This document shows, in pieces, positions 24,601 to 35,077 of a stretch of 64,000 nucleotides of DNA. The number at the start of each line of letters is the position of its first letter. Position 1 is the stretch's first letter. Made by a program: the position numbers and the translations under genes. The DNA is from Scedosporium boydii (taxonomy: Eukaryota > Ascomycota > Sordariomycetes > Microascales > Microascaceae), in NCBI GenBank assembly GCA_002221725.1, contig NJFT01000002.1:124001-188000 (forward strand). Direction: 5' to 3'. The notes under the pieces were generated by a model, which was not told the origin of the DNA, did not search any database, and saw nothing but the letters and a program-made list of their open reading frames with translations.

Positions 24601-25844
24601 ACAAGAACTTCTGCGAGCGTCTCGATGCAGATTGGGCGAAGTCTGTCCTCTCGTTCCAGGGCCTCAAGCGCCGCCCGCGAGCCCGTCCTGTCATCACCGT
24701 GCTCGGCGAGAGCCGCTATAGCCCTAACGACAGCCCGAGAGATTTCCTTGACGCCGTCCTTGACATCCAGGAATGCTCGCACGAACTTTAAAGCTTGTTC
24801 TCGCTCCACATCAGCCTTTCTATCTTTAATGAGAGACCTATATTTGTATAATTAGCAAACACAAAGGACTTGATTGACTGAAGCGGATGTCGCTTTGAGA
24901 ACCCACGTTACGACTAGATAGTCAGTGTTAAGGGCCCTGATCTTTCGCAAGGAAGATATATCTGAGATGGCATAACGGAGCACTCGGTATCCTGCGGCGA
25001 CGACTTCCCGGCTATCGCTTAACAACATGACTTGTATTCGAAGGCCAAAGACAGACCACACAAGATCATATTTGAGGGTTGGATATCGCTTAAAAAGATC
25101 GACCAGCGAATTCGCCCTACTGACATAGTAATCCGGGGTCATGCGCTCAGCTTCAAGAGCCTGTAATAATTCCGTGAGTGCGAAGGTCGGTGATTCCGTC
25201 GCTTCCTCGAGATCCGAGGCGGCACCGCTGCGGGACACACTATGGGGCGAGCGGAAGCCGTTGCTGCTCAGTAGACTCTCGCCTGTCCGCTGCCTCGTCG
25301 GCGTCGTCGGCTGAGGGACCCTCGTCCGCTGCTGAGCATCGGAAATTTTCTGGCGCAGTTCCTTGATTTTTTGGTTGGAGGAATTCAACTCCGCCTCGAC
25401 CCGGGCACGTTGGTCCTTGGACTGCTTGGCTTTCTTGTTGTTCAGGGCCTCGAGCATGTTCTCGCTACCCTCCTTGATCTTCATCTCGCGATTGAGGGCC
25501 TCCCTCAAGCCGGCGATGTTCTTCTCGGCAACGGTCTCATTTTCGTCGGGGACTTTGTTGTCCCTCGAATAGGTATCGGTCCTCGACGGGGCTCGTTGGG
25601 TAGGGTTGAGAACGCGGAAGTCGCTGCTGAAACTACCGGGCGCCGTATTCGGATTCAGGGAAGACGCTCGGGGGGCAAAGCTCACGCCGGAGGCCGTGGT
25701 GATGCGCGATGCGCTGAGGAGCGCAGGTGGTTGGAGACCATTGTTGTTGTTATCTCTCTCGAGACTCGGGCGAGAGGCGTTGGCTACTGACGGCTGCTGA
25801 GGCTGGTATGCCTTTTGGGTGGGAGTTCCGGCGCTGCTCAACAT
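21618..25844 (-). CDS. Rictor/Avo3/Ste16-type TORC2 scaffold subunit
   Basis: Rictor is the defining scaffold of TOR complex 2, which regulates AGC kinases, actin polarity and sphingolipid metabolism at the plasma membrane. Three exons on the minus strand fit: 25844-24907, 24837-23343 and 23282-21618, about 1365 residues, normal for filamentous fungi. After about 100 disordered residues comes a coiled-coil HR1-like region (about 105-175, AEKNIAGLREALNREMKIKE). Then come family blocks RVLRYAISDISSLRKI, DVEREQALKFVRAFLDVKDG, NKRKFLQPGYSVESL, WNWDVVMRIFEGPLQNG, GYFAMIGVLSGDPKGL and LRGTAFFVLGLISRS, with Armadillo-like helices throughout. The tail is strongly acidic. The first donor is GTGGGT after codon ACG, chosen because it restores frame. 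The gene is divergent from the RCC1 gene. Confidence 0.92.
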
Positions 25845-27020
25845 AGCGAACGTAATGGGCCGGGTCTAGAGTCCACCCAACGCGGTGTAGCCCTTGGAGG
25901 GTCCTTCGACATTCGCTCGGCTAGCGCATTCGTGCCCAGTCGTCGTGGTGATGCTGGGTAGCAAAGAGGGGGTTCGTGGTGGTGAAGTCGCAACTATGAT
26001 AACCTGGCTCTGGGAATACGGTCGAGGATTCGAATTGGCTAACGTGGACAGCGTTGCGGGAGCACGAGAACGCCGTATCGCTTTCGGTCGCAATAATCAA
26101 AGACGGCTGCGAGTGGGAGGTTGTTACGGGGTTGGTCGTCGAGGCCGTAGAAGTAAATCACAGGCAGGGGGTTGCAGCTGCCAGGCGGAGGCGTATATAG
26201 GCGGAAGCACGGGGTTCGAGCTCTAACGGTTCGCAGTTCGCAGTTCGCGGTTCAGGGCAGCACAGGGATGGCGAAACGAGGGGTGCACTGTAGATTCTGG
26301 AGAGGAGAGGAAAGGAGCGTTCAACGCTTACCCAAATGTCAGGCTGTGGACGACAAGGAGGGTGTCCCAGTCTGGTTATTAGGGAATCTTAGGGAACGGA
26401 GTTATCATAGATTTCTGTGAAGATGTGTAAGGGGGTAATCGGGTCTTGTGTCCGTTAGATCCTGCACTAGATGATGCACAGCGAGAAGGTGAAGGTAGGA
26501 TTAATTAACGAGTTCAACGTTGGGATTTGCTGTTGAAGGAAGACACAAGGCACGAGGCACAAGTCAAGGCGAGGCACCACAACTAATCTGATACTCCGTC
26601 CTGTGTCCTGCATAAACAGCCTTAATCCAATTCAATGTTCCGAGGGTGCTGTACACTAGAGTCGGTAGCGGGGGAGATGAGATTGAGATTGAGATTGCCC
26701 GCTTCGATCCAGCTCCGGATTGATCAAATCAATCAACCCGGGCTGCTGGAGCTGTCCTCCCTGGCCGAAGCTACAGCGCTATGCGCCTGAAATCTTACTG
26801 GTTGCCAGCACCGCTGGGCTTTCCAGTGAGTGGGGGGCTTCCACCAAACATCGGCATTGGGCTGAGCATTTGATTCAAGGTGAATTAATCCATTTATTGA
26901 TTGATGAGTGAATTCGACGCCCAGGCTGTAACCGCAGTCATCGAGCACACATCAAAACCATCACCAGAACGCTCAGCTTCCGAGTTAACCGCGAAGAAGC
27001 GAAAATAGGAATTCTCAAAT
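25845..27020. promoter_or_regulatory. Divergent intergenic region, RICTOR / RCC1-repeat gene
   Basis: 1.18 kb between divergent start codons. A short 7-base tandem repeat (AGTTCGC-like, about 26227-26252) and a GAGATT triplicate (about 26681-26698) are visible. No coding frame with family similarity. Confidence 0.5.
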
Positions 27021-28127
27021 ATGGCTGCCATATTCGCCCTCGGGTCAAACGGATCCGGCCAGCTAGGCATAAGTCACAAAGAAGATGTCTCCGTACCAAA
27101 GCAAGCCATCTTCCATCCCGAGCCCTCTAGCTCATCCATCACCAAAATAGTAGCAGGCGGGAATCATACCCTCATCCTCTTCGACTCTGGGGAGCTTTAC
27201 TGGAGCGGGGACTCATCGACCGGTGCCTGCGGCCTAACATCAGACATCACCAACCCCGAACAACCCTCGTTTCGACCAGTTAACCTAACAAGTGATCCCT
27301 CGGCTCTACTCCGCACGACCATCGTCTCGGTGGCCGCCATATGGGAAGCCTCCTTCATCCTCACAAGAGACACAGAGGGAAAGACGGCAGTATACAGCTT
27401 CGGCTCGGGTTCAAAGGGCGAACTCGGCCTCGGCGACCTCCCAGCACAGATCCTCCGTACCCCATCCGCAACGGCCATTCCCAACTTCCCACCAACAGGC
27501 ACGCAGGTGAAAGACATCGCCGGCAGTATGGGCCACGTCGTTGCCGTGCTGGATAATGGTGAAGTCTACGGCTGGGGCAACGGACGAAAGGGACAACTGG
27601 GCGAACCGGCCGGCTTCGTCGAGGCACCGAGGAAAATCGAAGGCGTAGGCTTTCCTGTTGCCAAGGCCGTTTGCGGTCGAGAGTTCACTTGCGTAGTTAG
27701 CGAGCCGGGCACCGGGGAAATTCTTGTCCTCGGCTCCGATAAGTGGAACGTGCGATCAGATGCCCCGGCATCGGTTCGCGGGTGGAGGGATGTCGGGGCC
27801 GGATGGGGCAATATCAACGTTCTATCACAGGATGGTAGTCTGTTAAGTTGGGGCCGTAGCGATCACGGACAGATAGCGCCGCCGAATCTTCCCAAGATTG
27901 CTAAAGTTGCTGTGGGCAGCGAACATGTCGTATGCCTCTCGGAGGAGGATGGCGAGGTGCTCTCGTGGGGTTGGGGGGAGCATGGGAACTGCGGTCCGAC
28001 AGCAGAGGTCGATGTCAAGGGCAAGTGGAATGTAATAGCGTCCTCCAAGTTCATACCAAAGGAAGTACAAATTTCAGGCGTTGGCGCGGGTTGCGCAACA
28101 AGTTGGGTCATTATCACGCCTCGGTAA
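27021..28127 (+). CDS. RCC1-repeat (beta-propeller) protein, Ats1/SERGEF-like
   Basis: A single-exon gene of 368 residues made almost entirely of RCC1-type repeats, which fold as a seven-bladed propeller. Repeat signatures appear in order: MAAIFALGSNGSGQLGISH, LYWSGDSSTGACG, VYSFGSGSKGELGLGD, VYGWGNGRKGQLGEPAG, ILVLGSDKWNVRS, LLSWGRSDHGQIAPP and VLSWGWGEHGNCGP. Size and repeat layout resemble yeast Ats1 and animal SERGEF more than the larger Ran exchange factor RCC1. In yeast Ats1 is linked to Kti11/Dph3 and the Elongator-diphthamide system. Assignment to that role is inference. The start is in fair context, directly after AAATATGG. It converges with RAD9; the stops are 147 bp apart. Confidence 0.88.
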   Translation: MAAIFALGSNGSGQLGISHKEDVSVPKQAIFHPEPSSSSITKIVAGGNHTLILFDSGELYWSGDSSTGACGLTSDITNPEQPSFRPVNLTSDPSALLRTTIVSVAAIWEASFILTRDTEGKTAVYSFGSGSKGELGLGDLPAQILRTPSATAIPNFPPTGTQVKDIAGSMGHVVAVLDNGEVYGWGNGRKGQLGEPAGFVEAPRKIEGVGFPVAKAVCGREFTCVVSEPGTGEILVLGSDKWNVRSDAPASVRGWRDVGAGWGNINVLSQDGSLLSWGRSDHGQIAPPNLPKIAKVAVGSEHVVCLSEEDGEVLSWGWGEHGNCGPTAEVDVKGKWNVIASSKFIPKEVQISGVGAGCATSWVIITPR

Positions 28128-28274
28128 AACAATATGAACATCTTCAAAGGGAACCCCAAACGCCACGTTTTCTTTCCTTTTAGCCATTCGCCCATTTTTG
28201 TGCCCATAACACGTCTTTCCTTGCCGTGTCTTGTCCCGAAGTACCCGCTGGCCTTGGCTTTTCAACGTCTAACT

Positions 28275-29995
28275 TTAATAAGATGGCCCATCGTAAAACA
28301 GCCCGAGCCTTCTCGCATCAGACAACCGTTGCGTCGGCTCCAGACTCGAGCCCGGCTCCGTGCTTGCCGGAGCTTGGTCCCCAGCATCGTTCCCATCGCC
28401 ACCTGCATCATTAGTCGAAAACTCCTACACGCAAAGAACCGTTAGCCAGACAATACGCATCTCATCACCTAAGGAGGGCCATACCTGTCTATCCGTCCCA
28501 TCCCACTCCAATCGCGCATCCTCCTCATCCTCCTCGTCTCTCATAGGCTCCCACTCATCCTCCTCATCCTGCTGCCCAACAAATAAACTATCCGACATGA
28601 TCCTACTCGGCGGCGGCATCTGTGAAGGCCTCATCTCGAAATACGACCGCCGTTGCACATTAGCCCTTGCCACAGACGGCTGCGGCGTCGGGTTAGGAGC
28701 AGGGTGAGCGACTCTCTCCGGAGGCGGCTCCGACGGCGCCGCGCTAGCTCTTCTAGAGCCTGCCTCGAGCGGTTTCGTCGTCGGCTCCTTGGCGCGGGCG
28801 CGGCCCTGTCGCTTCACCTTTTGGCCTGGGTTGCCGCGCTCGCCGACCGTCATGAGGAGGAAGTCGCAGTACATGGCGTCGCCGTGGTACCAGATTTTGA
28901 TGGGCTGGCCGGGCGTGGAGTACCGGGTTGAGAGCTCGTTTCCGGCTGTTACTGCGTGCTGGACGATAGCGCGGAAGTCTCTGACGGGGACGATGATGTG
29001 GAGTTCGTCTTCTACTTCGACGTCCTCGAACTCGTCGAGTTCCATCGCGATGGAGGTTCGGAGAGGCTTGCCTCTTAGTGCTTCATATCATTAGTGGATG
29101 ATGAGAACACCTCTCTTCGACGAGGTTAACGCTTACATGCGGTATTCAAGTCTACAGCCTTCTCTGTATACCCGAGAAAGTTGATGAATTCTCCCTCCGA
29201 GTTAATATCAAGTAGCTCCGCTCCAGGTCCAAAGTGATCCATCACACCCCGCAACGTCCTCGATGGGATGGTCCAGTGATGGATTGCCTGCTCTGCGTTA
29301 AACTTGGCGTGAACAGGAGGATTGCTCGCAAATGGCAACTTGTGTGTAGAAGTGCACCCTGTCAAAAAACAGTGAGTATAAGCATGTATGCCAGAGGATC
29401 GTGAGAGTGTGTTAGAGAGCTCACCATTGCGAAATGTAATCTTCACAATGAACCGACTCTCAACATTGACGCCATCATCAATAGCGACATCACACCTGTC
29501 AATTGCCGTGGGACGCTCCGCACCGGGTATATCTCCTCCACTGCCTCCCCGGTTTCTGAAAATGGAGACGAGTACCTATTGAGAGAAGATTTTAGCCCAC
29601 CCGACCCAGCTGTAGCCGTCCCTAGGGAGAAGGCACTCACTCGAGCATAAAGAGTGCAAAAGAATGAACTCCTCCCCAGCGATGCCCCGTCAAACCGAAA
29701 TCTGGAAAAGAACTTGTTCGTCGCAAAGGAGAAATGTGCGTATCCCGATTTTGTCGGATTTATTGCAGTCAGGACAAACTGAGTTCACAGCGTTAGCCTC
29801 TCTCCCTCCTACCTCTTCAAATTCCCACACTTCCACCCTCGCCAGTTGAAGGAAAAGAGTTATATCATCGCCCGCACATACTTGGTCCTTCCTCGCTTCT
29901 AGACAAACTTCTTCGTTGAATTTGTTCAGGCAGATGAGTGCGTCTCTCAGCCCGCTTACCCCCTCCTCGCTGAGCGTGAAGAGCAGGACAGCCAT
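28275..29995 (-). CDS. RAD9: DNA damage checkpoint clamp subunit Rad9
   Basis: Rad9 is part of the 9-1-1 (Rad9-Rad1-Hus1) clamp loaded at DNA damage to activate the ATR-type checkpoint kinase. Six exons fit: 29995-29882, 29778-29641, 29575-29425, 29358-29137, 29080-28485 and 28424-28275, about 456 residues. N-terminal clamp half: MAVLLFTLSEEGVSGLRDAL, then FATNKFFSRFRF and CTLYAR. The second half has HHWTIPSRTLRGVMDHFGPG, LRTSIAMELDEFEDVEVEDE and YSTPGQPIKIWYHGDAMYCD. The tail from about residue 310 is disordered, Pro/Glu-rich and basic-acidic, expected for the phosphorylated Rad9 tail. The last exon adds a Gln-Arg-Leu-Ser-Asp segment near the terminus (EPTQRLSDARRLGLF) typical of fungal Rad9. 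The fourth acceptor (GAAG) is weak but restores frame. Confidence 0.9.
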
Positions 29996-30574
29996 TCTTG
30001 CGGCGTGCAGCTGAGGGAGCCGTCCGAGGACAACAAATGAGACGTTTGATCTAGAATTATGATATTAAAACACCAGTGTATATATGAGTCTCATTGTGTA
30101 TATTAATCTTGTTGAATTGACGGCGTGTAGACGTTTTGGTGTTGAGGTCAGGATGAGCTTCTTAGTCTGGAAGGAGATATGCTTCAACTCAAGGAGTAAA
30201 CTCGGATATATGAATATCCGCATTTATCACACATCAACGTCTGAAGAGGCATCATGATGCTTCAAGCTCCCATTCAACGACACATTACGATACAGTAGCC
30301 GTTACAGTAAATGTCATTTGTGTTTGAATATCTCAATTGAAGTGCTTAGCCAAAATAGAGCCCAATGTGCCAGGCCTGTTCCAAGGCCTTTCTACCCTAT
30401 CCAATGATCCATCAAGTTCATTCTCCGACCTAGCGAGCGTGTACTACTACTACAATACGACAACAGAGGAGCCATATATAACCAGGCTCTCATGCTATGA
30501 AAGAGCGCGACTCAGAAACACAAACACCAATATGCGCCTGCCCCAATGACAGACCTATGCCATGTCAGATGAAT
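29996..30574. other. Spacer between RAD9 start and PHO8 end
   Basis: 579 bp holding the RAD9 promoter and the 3' region of PHO8, both on the minus strand. AT-rich, with TATATATG near 30077. No supported gene. Confidence 0.5.
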
Positions 30575-32527
30575 TTACTCCACATCCTCAAAAGAGATTT
30601 GGTGGGCCGCCCAATGATCATAGGCAGCCCGGTCGACCTCGCCACCAGTATACTCGGCAGCGGGTTCGGACGACTCAATAACCTTCTCGGTCTCAGCCGA
30701 CTTCTGCATCTTCTCGATCAGCTCGCCGGTGATGGTATCAACATCGACCTCGAGGTACTCGCGAAGGAATTTTCCAACGTCGGTGTTCTCGACGTTGCCC
30801 CTGAGAGCCGCCGGTCGGGGGCCGCCCGAGCTGTAGATGTTGACGTCGACGGCGGAGTGGCCGTGGGTAGTCCAGCCGACGTGCGCACGCACGCTAATCA
30901 TTTCCGAGAATACGTAGGTGGCATCTTCGGCGTTCGCCAGGAGCTTGTCCAGCTCGGACGAGCGGGCGTCAGTGATGCCGAGACCTTGGATGACCAGGTG
31001 GGTGTTGACCCAGTTCTTGAGAGTCTGCTTTTCGGTCTCGGGGTCAATCTTAGAAGCCTGCTTCTGAAGCAAAAAGGCAAGGTATTCAGCCGAAGCGTTG
31101 CTGTTGGCAAGAACGGCGGGGTACCAGTTGTAGATTGGGCCCTGGCCGGGTTCCTCTGTAGAGCAGAAATGTTAGTTCAAAGTATAACAATAAGCGTAGG
31201 AACGTTCTCTCAAAACTTACGCAGAGCGGTGGTAAGTCCGCCAGTCTCATGGTCACTCGTGGCAACAAGGACGCCCTCAGTTTCGCTCTCCTCCAAGAAA
31301 TCAACAACGGACTTGAAGGTTCTGTCGTACTCAAGAATCTCGTGGACGTGGGCGGCGGGGTCGTTGATGTGAGCGGCATGGTCGATACGGCTACCCTCAA
31401 TCATGAGGAAGAAACCCTTGTCGCTGTTCTCAGTGGCCTTCTCAAGGGCACGGATGGCGGTCGCTGCCATCTCGTGGAGGCTAGGATAGACACTATTCAT
31501 GTTTCGGCGGTCGATCTCGAAGGGAATATTGCGGCTGGCAAAGAGACCCATAAGGGGGAGGGTAACGTCCTCACCGCCATTGAGACTGTCGAAGCCGAGT
31601 CTGTCATTGATGTAGTTCCATCCGTACTTCTCCTTCGCGCGAGTGACTAGATCGTCGTCATCAAGGCGGCAGCTACCATCGGTCGAGTTGGGCAGGAAGT
31701 GGCAGCGTCCACCTCCGAGCATGAGGTCGACGACTCGGCCAAGGGGACCGTCACCGATCTCTTGGGTGGCAATTTCATCGTTCATAGCACGAACAACGAC
31801 ATGGCTGGCGAAGCACGCAGGGGTAGCATCGGTGATATCGGTGGTGACGACAAGACCGGTAGTATAACCGGCGCGCTTGGCGGCCTCGAGCACGGTGCCG
31901 CAGGGATCGTAGTTCGGAGGAAGGATAGAGACGGCGCCGTTGTAGCTCTTCTTGCCGCAGGAGAAGGCGGTAGCTCCAGCAGCGCTGTCGGTAACGAGAG
32001 AGTTCGTAGACCTAGTGCGGCTGCTGCCCCAGAAATGCTGGTCGAGGACCAAGGTGTCGTTGCCGGGCAACCCGTCGATGTATTGGCGGAAGCTGCGAGT
32101 CAGAGACAGAGAAGCAGGACCCATGCCGTCGGAAACCATGAAAATGAGGTTCCGCTTAGCCGGGAGGCTTGGGCTTGTGGCGGGAGGGGCGTGACTCCTG
32201 TGTTGGGTGCATACGGCGAAGACGACAGCGGCGGCAGTGGCAATCAGGGCCCAGAAGAAGAGAACGATCTCCCTCACTCTCAGGCTCCGACCTAGACCGC
32301 TACGGTTCTTGTTTGCATCGTTATTCTCGCCGTTCTCCTGGCGGGAGTCACTGAGCAGTGGCGTCGTCGCAGTTGGCTCAGCCTAATAGAGATTGATCAT
32401 GTTAGCTCCTAGCTGGTTGGGGGTGATGCGAGGCGGGGGCGCAGAAGCCACGGGGAAAATGCAAAACAGCAAATGAAAGAACTCGAGCCCAACATGATGC
32501 AATTTGGGGGGGAAGTAGACTCACCAT
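30575..32527 (-). CDS. PHO8: Vacuolar alkaline phosphatase (Pho8-like)
   Basis: Repressible alkaline phosphatase, a zinc/magnesium metalloenzyme of the vacuole that releases phosphate from phosphomonoesters. Exons: 32527-32525 (the ATG alone), 32382-31221 and 31155-30575, about 581 residues. After Met the second exon begins AEPTATTPLLSDSRQENG, a cytoplasmic tail with a dileucine-type element. A membrane anchor follows (EIVLFFWALIATAAAVVFAV), so it is a type II membrane protein. Active-site motifs are complete: metal Asp in MVSDGMGPAS, nucleophile Ser in TDSAAGATA, metal ligands in EGSRIDHAAH and in TSDHETGGL. The initiator codon is split from the rest by a 142-nt intron (ATG|GTGAGT ... CTAACATG ... 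ATTAG); without that splice no in-frame ATG precedes the anchor. Family identity is secure; the tiny coding exon is inferred. Confidence 0.9.
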
Positions 32528-34075
32528 CGTGCCGTGAGTCCGCTACGCGGGGTGTAGTTTGCTGCTTGATCGAAGCTCCGTTGTCGGTGATGGCTGGTCG
32601 GTTGGGTAGGAATGGCAGTGGAAAACGAAGAGCACACAAACCAAGCTCTGTCCACGAAGCACGAATGAAGTTTGTTCACACGTCTTCAGAAGAGTATGAG
32701 GCGAAAAGGAAACCGAGGCCGTGACAACGGAGGGCCGGGGTGATGCTTTAATACGTTTGGAAAGAGGTGGGAGGCGGAAGATGACGGCTGAATGAAACAA
32801 TAGCGACAGCGGTCGGTTTGTTCAGGCTCAGAGAGAGCCCAGTCTGTTTATAGGCCGACCGGACGTCCTTGCATGCTGTACCGTAGTACTTCGTACACTA
32901 CAACTCCACTGCAAAGTACCTGTAACACACTGTACCGTAATATATTAAAGTAGTGGCCCTTGTGGGGGGGGTTGGGTAGCACGGGCACGGCAGTTAAGCA
33001 CACGACACTACAGTATCGCCTGTGATTGATTGATTCATTCGCCATGCACATCTTGGACGGTGGGGAAAGCACAGAAGTACAGGGACGGTCATGCATTAGT
33101 GCTGCGCTGTCATCACGTACTCTCTACAATTAATTGTTTGTCGATCGGCTTGCAATTGTCCTGGACTGCAACCACAATGAAGTACATAATACCTCAGTCC
33201 TCGCATCCCTTTGCCTCTCTGGACCTCGTGGCTGATCACCTGGACCAGAACCACCTCAGAACTTAAACCTGACTCGAGCTAAACTTGTAGCATCTCTTAG
33301 TTGCACCCTGATGGACCAGGAAGAGGGGTGAATATTGATGCTTCTAGATGTGGAATGTTCGCGGCTTGAACCGTTCTAATCTACCATCAAGCTTCGTACT
33401 CCAGGCCTTAGCAGGATACAGTCAAGCCCAAGCTGTTCAAACACAACCCCCCAGCACTGTGATACCCCACCCTCTACCCTCCCTTCCATCTTCCTATTTT
33501 CCTATCAACATTTTGGAGGCAAAATACATTTTGATGAACGAGTTTTCTCGGGGCTTCCGATCGGCAACCTTAGTCAGAAATATAGATCAAGATGACTCTC
33601 CCGCACGTCAACTTTGACGTCTCTGTGAGACGACGCAGAGCTTCACTCTCTAACAGCGGCTCCACGCCGTGTCCTACCGCAACTGTCCCAATCTAATCCA
33701 ACACTCACTCACTCTTTTCTAAGACTAGCAAATGGAGGAGTGATTTCCCAAGATGCCAAGCCAAGTGTTAAGGAAGGGCTTGTTGCAAGTTCTTCTTCCA
33801 GGAGGCCAAACCGTCTGAAGGTGTGAATATTGATCTCAAGAGTGCTTCATGTATACATCTTATACGTCTCGACATGTTTGCGAAGCTCGCAAGCAACACC
33901 CTGACCTTCTTCTGTATTCGTCACGATGGACACAAACCATTTGATCGATAGGCTTATATCTGCCTTTCCCAAAGCATGTTCTCCTAGGTTCTCTCGTCTA
34001 GTTGGCCATGAATCTTGCTCCTCTAGATAGACCGTAGCATCACATCTCAAACCTGCCTTGGCAAAATCTGCCAAA
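32528..34075. other. Divergent spacer PHO8 / Cys-rich gene
   Basis: About 1.55 kb without a supported gene. A GTAGTACTTCGTAC palindrome-family element is at 32883-32896, in the PHO8 upstream region. A 75-codon minus-strand frame at 33847-34074 has no recognisable feature. Confidence 0.5.
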
Positions 34076-34495
34076 ATGTGCCTCTATGTCCTCCTTGTCC
34101 CCTTATGCGGACACAACCGCCAGCTCCTCTTTGGTCCCTCCTGCTACTCCATCTACGACCAGCTCAACAAGATAACCGAGCCAGCGGCTTGGGAACCTCC
34201 CGGCTTATACGGCGTCCCGTTCCAACTCCCAGATTCCTGCCTACCGAACCCGAACAATATCGCCGTCGTGCAATCCACCGACTTTTGCGAAGCTTGCCAA
34301 CATGCCGCCTTCCAGCATCGGATGCAACAGCAGCAGCAACAGCAACAGCGATATCAACAACAACGGCAGCGGAACGAAGCGAGGGGTGAGGATATGCTGG
34401 GCTACTGGCCCGGGGTACCACGTGGCGTTGATCCCAGGATGGCCGGGATGTATGATCCCGAGCCGGAAAGGATAGGTATTGGGTGGAGGCCTTGA
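34076..34495 (+). CDS. Small Cys/His-motif fungal protein of unknown function
   Basis: 139 residues from the ATG at 34076 (an upstream TTG is not a likely start). The N-terminus MCLYVLLVPLCGHNRQ places Cys2, Cys11 and His13 close together, with further Cys at 23, 55, 71 and 74 (CEAC). This MC...CGH...CxxC layout recurs in many short uncharacterised ascomycete proteins and suggests a bound zinc. Residues about 83-98 are Gln-rich (CAG/CAA repeats). The rest is polar, with a Pro/Gly/Asp-rich end (GVDPRMAGMYDPEPERIGIG). No enzyme motif and no signal peptide of usual form. Function unknown. Confidence 0.6.
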   Translation: MCLYVLLVPLCGHNRQLLFGPSCYSIYDQLNKITEPAAWEPPGLYGVPFQLPDSCLPNPNNIAVVQSTDFCEACQHAAFQHRMQQQQQQQQRYQQQRQRNEARGEDMLGYWPGVPRGVDPRMAGMYDPEPERIGIGWRP

Positions 34496-35077
34496 GGGGT
34501 GTCGTGAGACGGGCATGTATGGGGGCGTTGCTTGGATACCTTTTTAAAAAGCGCGCATTAGAGGCGTTAGAAATATGCCCCTCAGTTCATTTTGGGGTCT
34601 CTTTGTTCTTTTCATCGTCTTCTTCGTTTTCACTGCGCCTCCATATTAACTCTTCAAGCCGTACTGCGACATTGTAGAATTCCTCTCGTCCGCGATGTGC
34701 CGTGCAACCGGCCAGTGTCAGCTTTGGCGTGTGTCGCAGTGATACACCTGTTCAGGGATGCCATGGCTTGGGCGAGAGATCGTGGGACAATGTGGTGACT
34801 TGGACATTGTAACCCAAGAACCGCTTCATTAAAACATCAATAATCCCGTCTAAGCATCCTTCCCTCTGTCTAAAGTACGCCTTCTAGCACCCATAAAACA
34901 TACCCAAAGAAACAGCCCTGCAACAATATCCCGCTCCTTTTCCATATCTTAAGGATGTACGCTCAGCGAACTCAGTAATACAACTTGTAGGTGACAAAAT
35001 CATCCTCTGAAGAAAGAAAGAAGAAAAAAAGCTCCATCCCTCGATACCCCGCCTACCTCACGATCTTTATTTTTATC
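34496..35077. other. Spacer, no gene seen
   Basis: Convergent gap between the Cys-rich gene and the hydrolase-phosphatase gene. Some short open frames occur but none has family similarity; expected to hold two 3' untranslated regions. Confidence 0.55.

Noticed and set aside
30497..31372. 291-codon plus-strand frame
   Set aside because: Antisense shadow of the PHO8 exons, whose catalytic motifs fix the true strand.
31699..32295. 198-codon plus-strand frame
   Set aside because: Another antisense shadow of PHO8.
33847..34074. 75-codon minus-strand frame divergent from the Cys-rich gene
   Set aside because: No family features and it lies where the promoter of the neighbouring gene is expected.
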